Notes under the pieces: model-generated
What the model was told of the DNA's origin: nothing
Database searches by the model: none
Seen by the model: only the letters and a program-made list of their open reading frames with translations
Shown here: positions 16,920 to 26,168 of the stretch, piece after piece
How the letters are laid out: the number at the start of each line of letters is the position of its first letter
How positions within the stretch are numbered: position 1 is the stretch's first letter
NCBI RefSeq assembly: GCF_050563535.1
Contig: NZ_JBNXUO010000008.1
Coordinates: 62,001-126,000 of the forward strand
DNA from: Falsiroseomonas sp050563535
Lineage (GTDB): Bacteria; Pseudomonadota; Alphaproteobacteria; Acetobacterales; Acetobacteraceae
Length of the DNA stretch: 64,000 nucleotides
Reading direction: 5' to 3'
Program-made: the position numbers and the translations under genes

Positions 16920-18086
16920 ATGGGTCTCGGCACGATGCTCCGGCGCGGCGTGCTCGCGCTCGGCGCCGCGGCGGTCCTGGCGTTCCCGGCGCTGGCGCAG
17001 GGCAACAACCCGATCCGCATCGGCGCGGTGCTGTCCGTCACCGGCCCCGCGAGCTTCCTCGGCGACCCCGAGGACAAGACGCTGCGGCTCTACGTCAACC
17101 GCATCAACCAGGCGGGCGGCATCAACGGCAGGCCGATCCAGCTGATCGTCTACGACGATGCCGGCGACGCCAACCGCGCCCGCACCTTCGCGACGCGGCT
17201 GGTGGAGGACGACCGCGTGGTCGCCATGGTGGGCGGCACCACCACCGGCACGACGATGGCGATGCGCCCCGTCTTCGAGGATGCGCGCATCCCCTTCATC
17301 AGCCTCGCCGGCGGGATCGAGATCGTGGACCCCGTCTCCCCCTTCACCTTCAAGACGCCGCACACCGACCGCATGGCCTGCGAGAAGATCTTCGCCGACA
17401 TCCGCGCGCGCGGCCTGTCGCGCATCGCGATGATCAGCGGCACCGACGGCTTCGGCCAGTCCATGCGCGGGCAGTGCCAGCGCGTCGCGGGCGCGGCCGG
17501 CATCACCATCGTCGCGGAGGAGCAGTACGGCCCCCGCGATTCCGACATGACCCCGCAGCTGACGCGCATCCGCAACGCGGCCGGCGTGGAGGCGGTGGTG
17601 AACCCCGGCTTCGGCCAGGGCCCGGCCATCGTCACCCGCGGCTACGCCCAGCTCGGCATCCGGCTGCCGCTCTACCAGTCGCACGGCGTGGCCAGCGCGG
17701 AGTTCATCAGCCTCGCCACCCCCGCCGCGGCGGAAGGCGTGCGCCTGCCGGCCGCGGCGCTGCTGGTGGCGGAGCAGCTGCCCGCGGGCGACCCGCAGCG
17801 CCAGGTGCTGATCGACTACAAGACCGCCTTCGAGCGCGAGTTCAACCAGCCCGTCTCCACCTTCGGCGGCCATGCCTATGACGGGCTGATGATCCTGGTG
17901 GAGGCGATCCGCCGGGCGAACTCCACCGACGGCACGCGGCTGCGCGACGCGATCCGCGCCACCCGCGGCTTCGTCGGCACCGGCGGCGTGGTGAACATGA
18001 GCGCGACCGACCACATGGGCCTCGACCTCAGCGCCTTCCGCATGGTGGAGATCCGCGGCGGGCAGTTCACGCTGATCGGGAACTGA
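16920..18086 (+). CDS. Branched-chain amino acid-type ABC transporter substrate-binding protein
   Basis: The 388-residue periplasmic binding protein begins with a signal peptide (MLRRGVLALGAAAVLAFPALAQ, cleavage after about residue 27). A type I periplasmic fold follows, starting NPIRIGAVLSVTGPASFLGD. The internal YDDAGDANRARTFATRLVEDDRVVAMVGG segment is typical of LivK-like receptors. It starts 32 bp after paaN with a GGGAGGAG site. Position between paaN and livHMGF suggests uptake of phenylacetate or a related aromatic acid; the ligand is inferred from context only. Confidence 0.9.
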   Translation: MGLGTMLRRGVLALGAAAVLAFPALAQGNNPIRIGAVLSVTGPASFLGDPEDKTLRLYVNRINQAGGINGRPIQLIVYDDAGDANRARTFATRLVEDDRVVAMVGGTTTGTTMAMRPVFEDARIPFISLAGGIEIVDPVSPFTFKTPHTDRMACEKIFADIRARGLSRIAMISGTDGFGQSMRGQCQRVAGAAGITIVAEEQYGPRDSDMTPQLTRIRNAAGVEAVVNPGFGQGPAIVTRGYAQLGIRLPLYQSHGVASAEFISLATPAAAEGVRLPAAALLVAEQLPAGDPQRQVLIDYKTAFEREFNQPVSTFGGHAYDGLMILVEAIRRANSTDGTRLRDAIRATRGFVGTGGVVNMSATDHMGLDLSAFRMVEIRGGQFTLIGN

Positions 18087-18101
18087 AGGGGCTTTCCCAT
18101 G

Positions 18102-18220
18102 CCCTTGGACGCCGGGCGGCCGCTCCGCGGCCTTGGCTTCGCCGCGCCGCTGGCGCACCAGCTGGCAGGCCTCATCGGCTGCGGGCCGCTTCGCGGCCTC
18201 GGCGTGGGCGAAGACGCCCG
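18102..18220. repeat. Intergenic GC-rich repeat, copy 2
   Basis: The 161-bp gap between the binding protein and livH holds a stretch opening CCCTTGGACGCCGGGCGG, followed by CCGCTCCGCGG palindromes and TTGGCTTCGCCGC. It matches the plan of copies at 11829 and 46876. It may loop out in the mRNA and lower expression of the permease genes relative to the binding protein. Confidence 0.45.
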
Positions 18221-18247
18221 CGCCGCGATCCCCGGCGGGCGCACACC

Positions 18248-19123
18248 ATGACCGCCGGATTGCTGCAGTTCCTCGTCTCCGGCCTGACCGTCGGCGCCGT
18301 CTATGCGCTGGTCGCGCTGGGCTTCACCCTGATCTACAACGCGTCGGACGTGGTGAACTTCGCGCAGGGCGAATTCGTCATGCTGGGGGGCATGGCGACC
18401 GTCTTCCTGACGGCGGCGGGCATCGCGCTGCCGGTGGCGGCGCTGCTGGCAGTCCTGGCGGCGGTCGCGGTGGGGCTGCTGCTGCACCGGCTCGCGATCG
18501 AGCCGGCGCGAGGCGCGTCGGCCGTCACGCTCATCATCATCACCATCGGCGCGTCGATCTTCCTGCGCGGCATCGCGCAGATCGTCTTCGACAAGCGCTT
18601 CCACCAGCTGCCGGCCTTCAGCGGGTCCGACCCGATCATGCTGGCCGGCGCGGCGATCCTGCCGCAGAGCTTCTGGGTGCTGGGCGGGGCGCTGCTGGTC
18701 TTCGCCGGGCTGTTCCTGTTCCTCGAGCGGACGCTGCTCGGCAAGGCGGTGCTGGCGACGGCGGCGAACCGGCTGGCGGCGCGGCTGGTCGGCGTCGACA
18801 CCTCCTTCGTGCTGGCGCTGTCCTTCGGGCTCTCGGCGGCGATCGGCGCCTTCGCGGGCATCCTGATCACGCCGATCACCCTGACCTCCTTCGATGTCGG
18901 CACGCTGCTGGCGCTGAAGGGCTTCGCCGCCGCGATGCTGGGCGGCATGGGCAGCCCGCTCGGCGCCGTGGTGGGCGGGCTGGCGCTGGGGCTGCTGGAG
19001 AGCTTCGCGGCCGGCACCATCTCCTCGGCCTACAAGGACGCGGTGGCCTTCCTCGTCATCCTCGGCGTGCTGTTCGTGATGCCGCAGGGCCTGTTCGGCC
19101 GCCGCGGCGTGGAGCGGGTGTGA
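18248..19123 (+). CDS. livH: Branched-chain amino acid-type ABC transporter permease (LivH)
   Basis: The 291-residue integral membrane protein has the LivH pattern of about eight hydrophobic segments. Family signatures include LTVGAVYALVALGFTLIYNASDVVNFAQGEFVMLGG near the N-terminus and GGMGSPLGAVVGGLALGLLESF near the C-terminus. Its stop overlaps the livM start by one base (TGATG at 19121-19125). It forms the inner-membrane channel with LivM. Confidence 0.93.
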   Translation: MTAGLLQFLVSGLTVGAVYALVALGFTLIYNASDVVNFAQGEFVMLGGMATVFLTAAGIALPVAALLAVLAAVAVGLLLHRLAIEPARGASAVTLIIITIGASIFLRGIAQIVFDKRFHQLPAFSGSDPIMLAGAAILPQSFWVLGGALLVFAGLFLFLERTLLGKAVLATAANRLAARLVGVDTSFVLALSFGLSAAIGAFAGILITPITLTSFDVGTLLALKGFAAAMLGGMGSPLGAVVGGLALGLLESFAAGTISSAYKDAVAFLVILGVLFVMPQGLFGRRGVERV

Positions 19124-20055
19124 TGGGCACGCGGTGGGGCACCCTGCTGATCCTCGCCGTCGTCATCGGCACCATCCCCTGGTTCTTCCCTTCCGGCTTC
19201 TACTTCCGCGTCGCGGCCCTGGTCTGGGTGACGGCGCTGGCCGCCATCGGGCTGCAGGTGCTGATGGGCCAGGCGGGGCAGGTCAGCCTCGGCCATGCCG
19301 GTTTCGTCGGCATCGGCGCGTATTCCATGGCGCTCGGGCCGAAATACCTGGGGCTCGACGTGCTGGCCTGCCTGCCGCTCGGCGCGGCGGTGGCGGCGGC
19401 GGTGGCCTTCCTGGTGGGACGGCCGATCCTGCGACTGAAGGGGCACTACCTCGCGGTCGCCACGCTCGGCTTCGGGATGCTGGTGACGATGGTGCTGGTC
19501 AGCGAGGTCGCCGTCACCGGCGGCCCCGACGGCATCCGCATCCCGCGCGCGGAGCTGTTCGGCTGGCGCATCCGCGGCGGCGAGACCTTCTACTGGATCA
19601 CCGGCGGCGCGCTGCTGATCGGCACCTGGATCGCGCTGAATCTGCAGGACAGCCCCTCGGGCCGCGCGCTCGCCGCGCTGCATGACAGCGAGGTGGCGGC
19701 CCGCACCGTCGGCATCGACGTCGCGCGCCACAAGCTGCGCGCCTTCGTCATCGCGGCCGTCTACGCGGCCGTGGCGGGCGGGCTGCTGGCCCTGCTGAAC
19801 GGCTTCGTCACGCCGGATGCGGCGGGGTTCCTCGCCTCGGTCGAATACGTGACGATGGTGGTGATCGGCGGGCTGGCCAGCGTGCCGGGCGCGGTGGTGG
19901 GTGCGGCGCTGCTGGTGCTGCTGCCGCAGGCGCTGACCGTCCTCCACGACTACGAGCATGCGGTGCTCGGCCTGCTGATCATGCTGTTCATGATCTTCCT
20001 GCGCATGGGCATCGTGCCGGGCCTGGCCGCGCTGCTGCGGAGGCGCGCGGCATGA
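19123..20055 (+). CDS. livM: Branched-chain amino acid-type ABC transporter permease (LivM)
   Basis: The 310-residue membrane protein carries LivM signatures: LMGQAGQVSLGHAGFVGIGAYS, LRLKGHYLAVATLGFG, TGGPDGI, and the EAA-like loop ALHDSEVAARTVGIDVARHKLRAFVIAA that contacts the ATPases. About nine transmembrane segments are apparent. It overlaps livH by one base and livG by four (ATGA at 20052-20055). Confidence 0.93.
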   Translation: MGTRWGTLLILAVVIGTIPWFFPSGFYFRVAALVWVTALAAIGLQVLMGQAGQVSLGHAGFVGIGAYSMALGPKYLGLDVLACLPLGAAVAAAVAFLVGRPILRLKGHYLAVATLGFGMLVTMVLVSEVAVTGGPDGIRIPRAELFGWRIRGGETFYWITGGALLIGTWIALNLQDSPSGRALAALHDSEVAARTVGIDVARHKLRAFVIAAVYAAVAGGLLALLNGFVTPDAAGFLASVEYVTMVVIGGLASVPGAVVGAALLVLLPQALTVLHDYEHAVLGLLIMLFMIFLRMGIVPGLAALLRRRAA

Positions 20056-20870
20056 ACGCGCTGCCGCCCCGCGGGAAGGTGGTGCTGGCGGCGGAGGGCA
20101 TCGGCATCTCCTTCGGCGGCCTGCGCGCGCTGGACGGCGTCGGCTTCTCCGCCCGCGCGGGGGAGGTGCTGGCGATCATCGGGCCGAACGGCGCGGGCAA
20201 GACCACGCTGTTCAACATCACCTCCGGCCTCTACCGCGCGACGGAAGGGCGCATCACGCTCGACGGCGTCGACGTGACCGACGCGTCGCCCCACCGCCTC
20301 GCCGCGCTCGGCCTGTCGCGCAGCTTCCAGAACCTGCAGATCTTCTTCCGCATGACGGCGGCGGAGAACGTGATGGCCGGGCGCCACCTGCGGGAGGGGT
20401 CGGGCCTGCTGGCCGACCTGTTCCGCCTTCCTGCCGCCCGCCGCGCCAACGCGGCCACGCGCGACGCCGCGATGGCGCTGCTGGAGGAGGTCGGGCTGGC
20501 CGCCCATGCGGGGACGCCGGCAGGGGGCCTGCCCTATGGCGCGCTGAAGCGGCTCGAGATCGCGCGCGCCCTGGCCACCGATCCGCGCGTGCTGCTGCTG
20601 GACGAACCGGCCGCCGGCTGCAACCCGGTGGAGACGGAGGAGATCGACCGCCTGATCGCGCAGGTCGCCGCGCGGGGCGTGGCCGTGGTGCTGATCGAGC
20701 ATGACATGAAGCTGGTGATGCGCATCAGCCGCCATGTCGTCGTGCTGAACCAGGGCCGCATGCTGGCCGAGGGCACGCCGGAGGAGGTGCGCGCCAATCC
20801 GGAGGTGGTCGCCGCCTATCTCGGCACCCATGGCGCGAGGGAGGCCGCGCGCGGCACCGCCGATGCTTGA
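20052..20870 (+). CDS. livG: ABC transporter ATP-binding protein (LivG)
   Basis: The 272-residue ATPase has a Walker A GPNGAGKTTLFNI (about 42-54), Q-loop, and Walker B VLLLDEPAAG. The ABC signature region reads AGGLPYGALKRLEIARAL, with Tyr-Gly-Ala-Leu in place of the usual LSGGQ core, as in LivG proteins. The H-loop is LIEHDMKLVM. The next gene, livF, starts eight bases before its stop. Confidence 0.93.
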   Translation: MNALPPRGKVVLAAEGIGISFGGLRALDGVGFSARAGEVLAIIGPNGAGKTTLFNITSGLYRATEGRITLDGVDVTDASPHRLAALGLSRSFQNLQIFFRMTAAENVMAGRHLREGSGLLADLFRLPAARRANAATRDAAMALLEEVGLAAHAGTPAGGLPYGALKRLEIARALATDPRVLLLDEPAAGCNPVETEEIDRLIAQVAARGVAVVLIEHDMKLVMRISRHVVVLNQGRMLAEGTPEEVRANPEVVAAYLGTHGAREAARGTADA

Positions 20871-21564
20871 GGTGACGGATCTCCGCTCCGCCTATGGCCG
20901 CATCCTGGCCCTGAAGGGCGTGTCGCTGCGCGTCGAGACCGGGGAGATCACGGCGCTGGTCGGCGGCAACGGCGCGGGCAAGACGACCCTGCTGCGCTGC
21001 CTGTCCGGCGTGCAGCCCGTGGCCGCCGGGCGCATCGCCTTCCACGGCGAGGACATCACCGCCTGGCCGGCGCATCGGCGCGTCGCGGCCGGCATCGCGC
21101 AGTCGCCGGAAGGGCGGCAGGTCTTCGGGCCGCTGGGCGTGGAGGACAACCTGCGCCTCGGCGCCTTCCGCCGCGGCCGGGCGGAGGCGGAGGTCGGGCT
21201 CGACCGCGTCTACGACATGTTCCCGGTGCTGCGGGACAAGCGCGCCCTTCCGGCGGCCGGGCTCTCGGGCGGGCAGCAGCAGATGCTGGCCATCGGCCGC
21301 GCGCTGATGAGCCAGCCGCGCCTGCTGCTGCTGGACGAGCCGAGCATGGGCCTGGCGCCGGTGCTGGTGGACCAGATCCTGGACGCCGTGGTGGCGCTGC
21401 GGCGCGCGGGCGTGACGGTGCTGCTGGTGGAGCAGAACGCCAGTGCCGCCCTGGCCATCGCGGACCGCGGCTACGTGATGGAGACCGGGCACATCGCGCA
21501 TGGCGGCACCGGCGCCGCCCTGCTGGAGGACCCGGCGGTGCGGGAGGCGTATCTGGGCCTGTGA
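20863..21564 (+). CDS. livF: ABC transporter ATP-binding protein (LivF)
   Basis: The 233-residue ATPase has Walker A GGNGAGKTTLLRC, the LivF signature SPEGRQVFGPLGVEDNLRLG, ABC signature LSGGQQQMLAIGRALM, Walker B LLLLDEPSMGLAP and switch LLVEQNA. It is the last gene of the five-gene transporter operon. No strong terminator is seen before the opposing tRNA. Confidence 0.93.
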   Translation: MLEVTDLRSAYGRILALKGVSLRVETGEITALVGGNGAGKTTLLRCLSGVQPVAAGRIAFHGEDITAWPAHRRVAAGIAQSPEGRQVFGPLGVEDNLRLGAFRRGRAEAEVGLDRVYDMFPVLRDKRALPAAGLSGGQQQMLAIGRALMSQPRLLLLDEPSMGLAPVLVDQILDAVVALRRAGVTVLLVEQNASAALAIADRGYVMETGHIAHGGTGAALLEDPAVREAYLGL

Positions 21565-21727
21565 TCCCGCGTCCGCCGCACCGTCCCTGACGGGGCCGCC
21601 GGGCGATGCCGCGGGGCGACGGGCCTGCGCCGCCCAACCGCCCGGCTGCCTCCTCCGCCCCCGGCACGCCGGACCGCCCTGCGCCGAGAGATCCGCCCGA
21701 GGCCACCGGCTGGACATGGGTGGGGAA

Positions 21728-21799
21728 TTGGGGCGCCAGGATTCGAACCTGGGAATGGCGGTACCAAAAACCGCTGCCTTACCGCTTGGCGACGCCCCA
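21728..21799 (-). tRNA. tRNA-Gln (anticodon TTG)
   Basis: Read on the minus strand, the 72-nt cloverleaf has the acceptor arm TGGGGCG pairing with CGCCCCA, a D arm with GCC/GGC, and a GCGGT/ACCGC anticodon stem around a TTTTGGT loop, giving anticodon TTG. The T arm is CCAGG-TTCGAAT-CCTGG. The first pair U-A is typical of tRNA-Gln. The 3' CCA is not encoded (ATT instead), so CCA must be added enzymatically. Confidence 0.93.
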
Positions 21800-22018
21800 G
21801 CCGGCGCCCGGTTAGCGCGGAAGCGTCCGGCGCACAACCTCGTCCCTGCGCTTCACCTCCGCTTCACCCGCGGCGGCTAGGGTGGCCGCACGGGGGTCGC
21901 GTGCCGGCGGCTCCCGGCTGCCCCGCAGGATGCGGAAGGCAGGCCCGGGCGTCCGGTTGCCGCATCCGATGCGGGCCAACCGGCCGGGGCCGACCGTGCC
22001 GGCCCGGTCCGCAATCCC

Positions 22019-23770
22019 ATGTGCTGGTTGTGCCTTGCCGGCGACACGCAGGGCGCCCCCGCGGGCGCCGATCCCGGCGACCTGACGCGGCAGCGCGCCG
22101 AGCCGGCCGGCACCGCGGCGCGGCTGCACCTCGTCGCCTCGGGCCGGGCCGAGGTGGATGCGCTGCTCAGCGGCTTCGCCTGGGCCGAGGGCGACCCCGT
22201 GACCTTCGCCTTCCCGGACTCGGCGGCGGATTACGAGCCCTTCTACGGCGCGTCCGAACCCGCCCGAGGCTTCGCCCGGATCGGCGAGGCGATGCGCGAC
22301 GCGGTGCGGCTGATCCTGACGGGAGAGGACGGCGGCGCGGCGGGCGCGCCCGGCAGCCCCGGCGCCCCGGTCACCGGCTTCACCCTGCTGTCCCTCGTCG
22401 AGGCGGCCATCGATGGCTGGGCGGATCTCCGCATCTCGCGCTCCTCCGCCCCCGTCACCGCCTGGGCCTACTACCCGAACGGGCGGGAAGGCGGCGACGT
22501 GTGGTTCGGCAACCGCCACGGCTTCGATGCGCCGCGGCTCGGCACCTACCAGTTCGCCGTCGCGGTGCATGAGCTCGGCCACGCGCTCGGCCTCAAGCAC
22601 CCGCATGAGAGCTGGAACGGCTACGGCGCGCTCGAGGCCGGGTGGGACAGCCTGGAATTCACCGTGATGTCCTACCGCTCCCGCATCGGGGCGGCGCTGG
22701 ACGGAGGCTACACCAACGGCACCCACGACTACCCCCAGGGCTGGATGATGCTGGACATCGCGGCGCTGCAGGCGCTCTACGGCGCGGATTACGGGCATCT
22801 CGCCGGCGACACGCGCTATGCCTGGAACCCCGCGACCGGGGAGACGATCATCGACGGCGCCGGCCAGGGCGCGCCGGGTGATGGCTGGGGCGGCGCGGCC
22901 AACCGGGTGTTCCTCACGGTCTGGGACGGCGGCGGGACCGACACCTACGACCTCTCGGCCTATGCCGGCGGCGTGTCCGTGGACCTCGCCCCCGGCGGCC
23001 ATTCGGTGCTGGCGGCGCAGCAGCTCGCGGTGCTCGACGCGCTGTCGGGCACGGTCGCGCGCGGCAACGTCTTCAACGCCCTGCTGCATGGCGGCAACCC
23101 GGCCTCGCTGATCGAGAACGCGACCGGCGGCGCGGGGGCCGACACGCTGTCGGGCAACCAGGCGGCGAACCGGCTGGAAGGCGGGGCGGGCGGCGACCTC
23201 CTCTCCGGCCTGGCGGGGGATGACCTGCTGGACGGCGGCGCGGGCGCCGACACGCTGCGCGGCGGGGCGGGGGACGACCGCTTCGTCGTGGACGACCGCG
23301 ACCTGGTGCAGGAGGAGGCGGGCGGCGGGCTCGACATGCTGGTGCCGGTGGCGGCCGCCATGGTCGTGCTGCCGGCGCAGGTGGAGATGCTGCGGCTCGG
23401 CCCGGGCGGCTGGGGCGGCGCCGGCAACGGCGCGGCCAACTGGCTGGCCGGCAATGCCGGCGCGAACCGGCTGGAGGGCGGCGGCGGCGCGGATGTGCTG
23501 GAAGGCCGCGGCGGCGCCGACACGCTGGCTGGCGGCGCGGGGCCTGACAGCTTCGTCTTCCGCCGCGGCGACGGCGCCGACCGCATCGAGGACTTCGCCC
23601 CCGGGCTCGACCGGCTGGTGCTGACCGGCTTCGGGCTGGACGCGGCGCAACTCCCCGCGCGCATGGCAGACCTGGCGGAAGGCGTGCGGATCGACCTCGG
23701 CGGGGGCGACCTGGTGCTGCTCGCCGGCCTCACCGCGGCGATGATCCCGGCGTCGGACCTGGTGTTCTAG
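22019..23770 (+). CDS. Serralysin-like M10 metalloprotease with RTX repeats
   Basis: The 583-residue protein combines a metzincin protease domain and an RTX calcium-binding tail. The zinc site HELGHALGLKH starts at about residue 184, and the Met-turn VMSYRS has its Met near 217. Gly/Asp-rich RTX nonapeptides (GGAGADTLSGNQAANRLEGGAGGDLL and further blocks at about 370-420 and 475-520) and an uncleaved hydrophobic C-terminus follow, fitting type I secretion. The N-terminus MCWLCLAGD is not a classical signal peptide. No exporter or inhibitor gene lies adjacent. Confidence 0.9.
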   Translation: MCWLCLAGDTQGAPAGADPGDLTRQRAEPAGTAARLHLVASGRAEVDALLSGFAWAEGDPVTFAFPDSAADYEPFYGASEPARGFARIGEAMRDAVRLILTGEDGGAAGAPGSPGAPVTGFTLLSLVEAAIDGWADLRISRSSAPVTAWAYYPNGREGGDVWFGNRHGFDAPRLGTYQFAVAVHELGHALGLKHPHESWNGYGALEAGWDSLEFTVMSYRSRIGAALDGGYTNGTHDYPQGWMMLDIAALQALYGADYGHLAGDTRYAWNPATGETIIDGAGQGAPGDGWGGAANRVFLTVWDGGGTDTYDLSAYAGGVSVDLAPGGHSVLAAQQLAVLDALSGTVARGNVFNALLHGGNPASLIENATGGAGADTLSGNQAANRLEGGAGGDLLSGLAGDDLLDGGAGADTLRGGAGDDRFVVDDRDLVQEEAGGGLDMLVPVAAAMVVLPAQVEMLRLGPGGWGGAGNGAANWLAGNAGANRLEGGGGADVLEGRGGADTLAGGAGPDSFVFRRGDGADRIEDFAPGLDRLVLTGFGLDAAQLPARMADLAEGVRIDLGGGDLVLLAGLTAAMIPASDLVF

Positions 23771-23820
23771 GCGTTCGATCCGCGGAAGCGGGACCGCCGG
23801 GCCGGCCGCTCGGGCAGGGG

Positions 23821-25251
23821 TTATCCCCAGGCGGCGCGCGGCATCGGCTCCATCGCGCCCGCATCCGGCTCCTCCGCCGCGCCGAGGCCGGGCACGCCGA
23901 GGCTGCCGATCTCCAGCATGCCGTCCCGGATCGCGAGCCGCGGGCCGCGCGGCGTGTCGGCGTAGAGGTCGGGATGCGCTTCGAGGAAGCGGTACGCCTC
24001 GGCCCCCGGCCGACCGGCGAAGCCGTCGACGAAATGGTGGCCGTTGCGCTCGACATGCGGCAGGCCGAGCAGCGCGACGAGCGCGAGGTCCTGCTGCACG
24101 CAGACGCCGGCCAGCGTCGTCAGGTCCTCGGCCGACATGAAGTAGCGCTCCCGCCCCTCCCCGGCATTCCAGGCTCGGCACCGCGCAAGGTTGACCAGCG
24201 ACCGCCACACCCCCTTGCAGGCCTTGGACGACACGCCGGCATAGCCCAGCGCCCGGCCGGTGACGAAGGCATCCAGCGGCCCGTCGCTCTCGTCGATGAT
24301 GACGGGGCGCGCGGCCGCCAGGGCGGACATGCCGGTCTCCAGCGCGCGGGCGCGCTTCACCGGCTGCTCGATGTAGAGGATGGAGGCGCAGAGCTTCCTC
24401 AGCCGCGGCTCCGCCTCCATCGCGCGCCAGAGCGCCAGCGCACCCTCCGCATCCTCGTACTGCTCGTTGCCGTCGAGGCTGGCGTGGTAGCCGCCATGAA
24501 GGCGGTCCAGCACGGCGGCGATGCGCGACAGGCGCTCCACATCCGCCTCGACATTGCCGCCGACCTTCAGCTTCCAGTAGCGGTGGCGGTAGGTGGCGGC
24601 GACCTCCTCCAGCGTCTCGGGCAGGCCGTCGCCGACGCGCTCCGCCTGGTCCGCGGCGGTGATGGGATCGACCAGGCCGACGGTGTGGCGGGCGTGCAGG
24701 CGCGCCAGCGGCGTGGCGGCGGCGAGCATCGCGGCGAAGTCGAAGCCGGCGAGGTCGGGGGCCACCGCATGCGGCGCCATGCCGCCGATATTGGCGCGCA
24801 TCCCGGCCCAGAAGCCGACGCGCTGCGCCTTCAGCAGCGCATCCAGCATCGCCCGGTCCAGCAGCGCGCGGCCGTAGCTGGCGACCAGCGGGTTCAGCCC
24901 TTCCGCCGCACCGGCGGCGGTGACGGCGGCGTAGCTGTTGGCGAAGTGGCCGAAGGCGGTGTCGGCGCCCGCGGCCAGCGTTGCGGCCTCGGCCAGTTCC
25001 AGGGCGCGGCGCAGCTGGTGCTCGTTCTGCGCGTCGGTCAGCGCCGGGTCCTTGTCGAACCACTTCGCCGCCAGCGTCTCCGCCGCCACGCCCCATCCCT
25101 CGCGCCCGTCCTCGAGGCGGATGCGCGCGCGCACCACCGCCTGCCGGCCATGGGTGACGGTGATGACGCCGAAGCGGAAGGGCAGGCGCAGCCGGAACGG
25201 CCATTCCAGGCGCTGCGTCTCGACCAGCGCGAAGCGCGGTGCGTGCGTCAT
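23821..25251 (-). CDS. Enolase-superfamily (mandelate racemase/muconate-lactonizing-like) protein
   Basis: The 476-residue protein has the enolase-superfamily arrangement: an N-terminal capping domain and a TIM barrel. The barrel carries a lysine in YWKLKVGGN, and metal-ligand candidates in SLDGNEQYED, ILYIEQPVKR and IIDESDG. It is longer than typical dehydratases of the family and the substrate is not evident. It overlaps the upstream TIM-barrel epimerase gene by four bases, so both probably act in one catabolic step series on a sugar acid or similar compound. Confidence 0.8.
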   Translation of the reverse strand: MTHAPRFALVETQRLEWPFRLRLPFRFGVITVTHGRQAVVRARIRLEDGREGWGVAAETLAAKWFDKDPALTDAQNEHQLRRALELAEAATLAAGADTAFGHFANSYAAVTAAGAAEGLNPLVASYGRALLDRAMLDALLKAQRVGFWAGMRANIGGMAPHAVAPDLAGFDFAAMLAAATPLARLHARHTVGLVDPITAADQAERVGDGLPETLEEVAATYRHRYWKLKVGGNVEADVERLSRIAAVLDRLHGGYHASLDGNEQYEDAEGALALWRAMEAEPRLRKLCASILYIEQPVKRARALETGMSALAAARPVIIDESDGPLDAFVTGRALGYAGVSSKACKGVWRSLVNLARCRAWNAGEGRERYFMSAEDLTTLAGVCVQQDLALVALLGLPHVERNGHHFVDGFAGRPGAEAYRFLEAHPDLYADTPRGPRLAIRDGMLEIGSLGVPGLGAAEEPDAGAMEPMPRAAWG

Positions 25252-26063
25252 GCCTCCAGGATCCCCCGCAGATAGCCGATGGCGCGCGCGGCGCTGGTCG
25301 CGCCGTCCGGGTGGTAGTCGAAGGGCTCCACCGCGCAGAAGCCGCCATACCCCGTCTCCCGCAGGGCGACGAGGACGGGGGCGAAGCGGTCGCCCCCCTG
25401 GCCCGGGCCGCGGCGGTTGCGGTCGTTGAGGTGGACATGGGCAATCAGGCCGGTGGGAACGAAGCGGCGCAGCAGCGCGGCCGCGGGCTCGGCCTCGCCA
25501 TTCCCGGCGGCGCTCACATCCAGCATCGTCCGCAGCCCGGGCGAGGCAACGCGCCGCACGATCTCCACCGCCTCGGCCACCGTGCGCGCCCAGTTGGTCT
25601 GCCCGGCATCGAGCGGCTCCAGGCAATAGGTCAGGCCATGCTCCGCGGCCCAGGCGCCGGCCATCGCCATCGCCTCCTCGGCCCGCGCGGCGTCGCCCTC
25701 CGCCGCGACGTGGCGCTGCTTCGGCGAACCATGCACCAGCAGCCCCGCGCCGAGGTCGGCCGCCAGCCCGACCAGCCGCTGCATCACGTCGAGCGTGCGC
25801 GCGCGGATCGCGGGATCGGCGGTGGTGACGGACAGCCCCGCCGGCGCGACCAGCAGCCAGTGGAGCGAGGTGACGGGCGCGCCCTCGGCTTCCGCGATGC
25901 GGCGCAGTTCCGCGCGGCGCGATGCGGGCAGCAGATGCGGCGCCTCCGCGTCGAGCGTGAAGGGCGCGACCTCCAGCCCGTCATAGCCGAGCGCGGCGGC
26001 AAGCCGCGCCTGCCCCGCGAAGGGCAGCGCGGCGACGACCTCGTTGCAGAGCGATATCCTCAT
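25248..26063 (-). CDS. Sugar phosphate isomerase/epimerase family protein (xylose-isomerase-like TIM barrel)
   Basis: The 271-residue protein begins MRISLCNEVVAALPF and resembles AP-endonuclease-2-like TIM barrels. Candidate metal ligands lie in YCLEPLDAGQTNW, TMLDVSAAGN, AHVHLNDRNRRGPGQGG and FCAVEPFDYHPDG. ATG 26063, with GAGGTG seven bases upstream, is preferred to a GTG at 26072. Its ATGA overlap with the enolase-superfamily gene indicates a two-gene operon. The substrate is unknown. Confidence 0.8.
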   Translation of the reverse strand: MRISLCNEVVAALPFAGQARLAAALGYDGLEVAPFTLDAEAPHLLPASRRAELRRIAEAEGAPVTSLHWLLVAPAGLSVTTADPAIRARTLDVMQRLVGLAADLGAGLLVHGSPKQRHVAAEGDAARAEEAMAMAGAWAAEHGLTYCLEPLDAGQTNWARTVAEAVEIVRRVASPGLRTMLDVSAAGNGEAEPAAALLRRFVPTGLIAHVHLNDRNRRGPGQGGDRFAPVLVALRETGYGGFCAVEPFDYHPDGATSAARAIGYLRGILEA

Positions 26064-26168
26064 CGGACGCACCTCGACCAGCGGTCCTTCATGCGCGGAA
26101 CGGCGCGCCGCGTCCAGGATGCGGCGCGGCGGCGTGCAGCCGGCGGCGGCGCCGCGCGTTCAGCCGGC

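Noticed and set aside
21728..21799. tRNA-Gln as an integration site for the neighbouring RTX protease gene
   Set aside because: No repeated tRNA 3' end, integrase or composition shift is seen on either side.
21812..25444. A 1210-codon open frame on the minus strand
   Set aside because: It is an Arg/Ala/Gly-rich shadow frame that runs antisense to the serralysin gene and out of frame through the enolase-superfamily gene, whose catalytic motifs establish the real frames.
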